From Sphingomonas corticis (GTDB lineage Bacteria > Pseudomonadota > Alphaproteobacteria > Sphingomonadales > Sphingomonadaceae): a DNA stretch of 64,000 bases. A program made the position numbers and the translations under genes. The stretch covers positions 186,001-250,000 of the forward strand of contig NZ_JAAVJH010000006.1 in NCBI RefSeq assembly GCF_012035195.1, in the 5' to 3' direction. The notes under the pieces are model-generated. The model searched no databases, had not been told where the DNA came from, and saw only the letters and a program-made list of their open reading frames with translations. Shown piece by piece: positions 63,248-64,000 of this stretch. Within the stretch, counting starts at the first letter, position 1, and each line of letters begins with the position of its first letter.

Positions 63248-63934
63248 ATGGCGATCACCTCCGTTCCCCCCGGCCACCCGTCTCCCGCGCGGGCCGCCAT
63301 CGGCCAGGCGGTGGCGGCGCGGCTCGACGCGGACCCGCGGATGCAGCGCCTGCCCAGCGACGCGATCCAGGCGTGGCGCTGCCCCGGCTTCCTTGACGAT
63401 GCCAATTGCGACTGGCTGGTCGCGATGATCGAGGCGAACCGGCGCCCGTCCACGCTGCTGACCGACAAGGGCACCAACGCCAACCGCACCTCGGACAGCT
63501 GCGACATGGATCGCCACGCCGACGGCGTGCGGCAGATCGACGAATATATCGCCGCCTCGCTGGGCATCGCTCCTGCGAACGGCGAGACGATGCAGGGCCA
63601 GCGCTACGCTCCCGCCCAGCATTTCCGTGCGCACCACGATTACTTTCACGAGGGCGAGAGCTACTGGCCCCGGATGCGCGCCACCGGCGGGCAGCGGACG
63701 TGGACCGCCATGATCTACCTCAACGACGTGGAGGAGGGCGGCGCTACATGGTTTCCGCTCGGCGGCGTGCGCGCGGTCCCGCGCAAGGGCATGGCGCTGA
63801 TCTGGAACAACATGGCGGTGGACGGCAGCCCGAACACCGCCACGCTGCACGAGGGAATGCCCGTGGTGGAAGGCGTCAAGTACATCGTCACCAAATGGTT
63901 TCGGGAGGAACCCTGGGCGGCGGCGCGCGCGTGA
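63248..63934 (+). CDS. 2-oxoglutarate/Fe(II) oxygenase, prolyl 4-hydroxylase alpha-like
   Basis: A 228-residue oxygenase of the P4Hc family. Iron ligands are likely His and Asp in FRAHHDYFHEGE and the distal His in TATLHEGMPVVEG, and 2-oxoglutarate is held by Lys in VKYIVTKWFREEPW. Other features are LLTDKGTNANRTSDSCDMDR and TAMIYLNDVEEGGATWFPLG. These enzymes hydroxylate proline in proteins or peptides; the target is unknown. The stop overlaps the next gene's GTG as GTGA. Confidence 0.92.
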   Translation: MAITSVPPGHPSPARAAIGQAVAARLDADPRMQRLPSDAIQAWRCPGFLDDANCDWLVAMIEANRRPSTLLTDKGTNANRTSDSCDMDRHADGVRQIDEYIAASLGIAPANGETMQGQRYAPAQHFRAHHDYFHEGESYWPRMRATGGQRTWTAMIYLNDVEEGGATWFPLGGVRAVPRKGMALIWNNMAVDGSPNTATLHEGMPVVEGVKYIVTKWFREEPWAAARA

Positions 63935-64000
63935 CCGAGCCGCTGGGCGCGGTTCCCGACGACGTGCTGAAGCTGGCGCAGCGGGTGCTGGCGCAGGCGT
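63931..64000 (+). CDS. Start of a further gene, cut by the window edge
   Basis: GTG at 63931 overlaps the oxygenase stop as GTGA and opens 23 codons to the window end: TEPLGAVPDDVLKLAQRVLA and following residues. It begins with a helical, polar segment. Too little is visible to name a family; the coupling suggests a shared role with the hydroxylase. Confidence 0.55.
   Translation, partial: MTEPLGAVPDDVLKLAQRVLAQA

Overview
The window is about 64 kb of high-GC chromosome from an alphaproteobacterium, most probably a sphingomonad (Sphingomonas or a close relative). This rests on the gene repertoire and gene orders: rpsT beside dnaA; ubiE-ubiB-coaBC-dut running away from mutM; and a run of divL-type kinase, tsaE, amgK, murU, addB, addA and trxA. 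Coding density is high, overlaps of the ATGA/GTGA type are frequent, and there is no phage, insertion sequence, plasmid gene or CRISPR array. Species identity cannot be read from this window alone.

Layout. 0-5 kb: 3' part of a TonB-dependent receptor, a multi-membrane-segment chemotaxis receptor coupled to a small secreted or membrane protein, a decayed AraC-type regulator and tRNA-Glu. 5-9 kb: class II DAHP synthase, an atypical SDR, a 57-residue membrane protein and a 2-hydroxyacid dehydrogenase. 8.7-13.6 kb: cysS followed by rmlC, rmlB, rmlD and rmlA for dTDP-L-rhamnose. 13.6-16.7 kb: a lipoprotein-like intradiol dioxygenase homologue and a two-component pair with unusual residues. 16.9-21.7 kb: a nitrilase-family amidase, rpsU, an FKBP isomerase, a PPP-family phosphatase, galU and a MoeB/ThiF-like protein. 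21.9-27.9 kb: dut, coaBC, a membrane protein, ubiB and ubiE, divergent from mutM. 27.9-34.8 kb: rpsT, dnaA, small membrane proteins, a GFA-family protein with an alpha/beta hydrolase, AMP nucleosidase and a peroxiredoxin.

34.9-48.9 kb is mainly rightward housekeeping: yqgE; ahcY behind a perfect 20-bp palindrome that resembles a SahR-type operator; a DivL-like sensor with Tyr in place of the H-box His; tsaE; the AmgK-MurU peptidoglycan recycling pair; the AddBA recombination nuclease; and thioredoxin. 48.9-64 kb is more accessory: a Tat-exported SDR, NAD synthetase divergent from a hybrid histidine kinase across a palindrome, then a catabolic block (GMC oxidoreductase, quinone oxidoreductase, TetR regulator, thiolase, two acyl-CoA ligases) built around a palindrome at the TetR start, an RcnB-like secreted protein, a 2-oxoglutarate oxygenase and the first 70 bases of a further gene.

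No wholly new multi-gene system was found. The points most worth checking are the DivL-type kinase next to cell-wall recycling genes, the ahcY palindrome, two further candidate operators (52084-52106 and 57544-57559), the two-component pair with altered conserved residues, the receptor coupled to a small protein, and a family of intergenic hairpin repeats.
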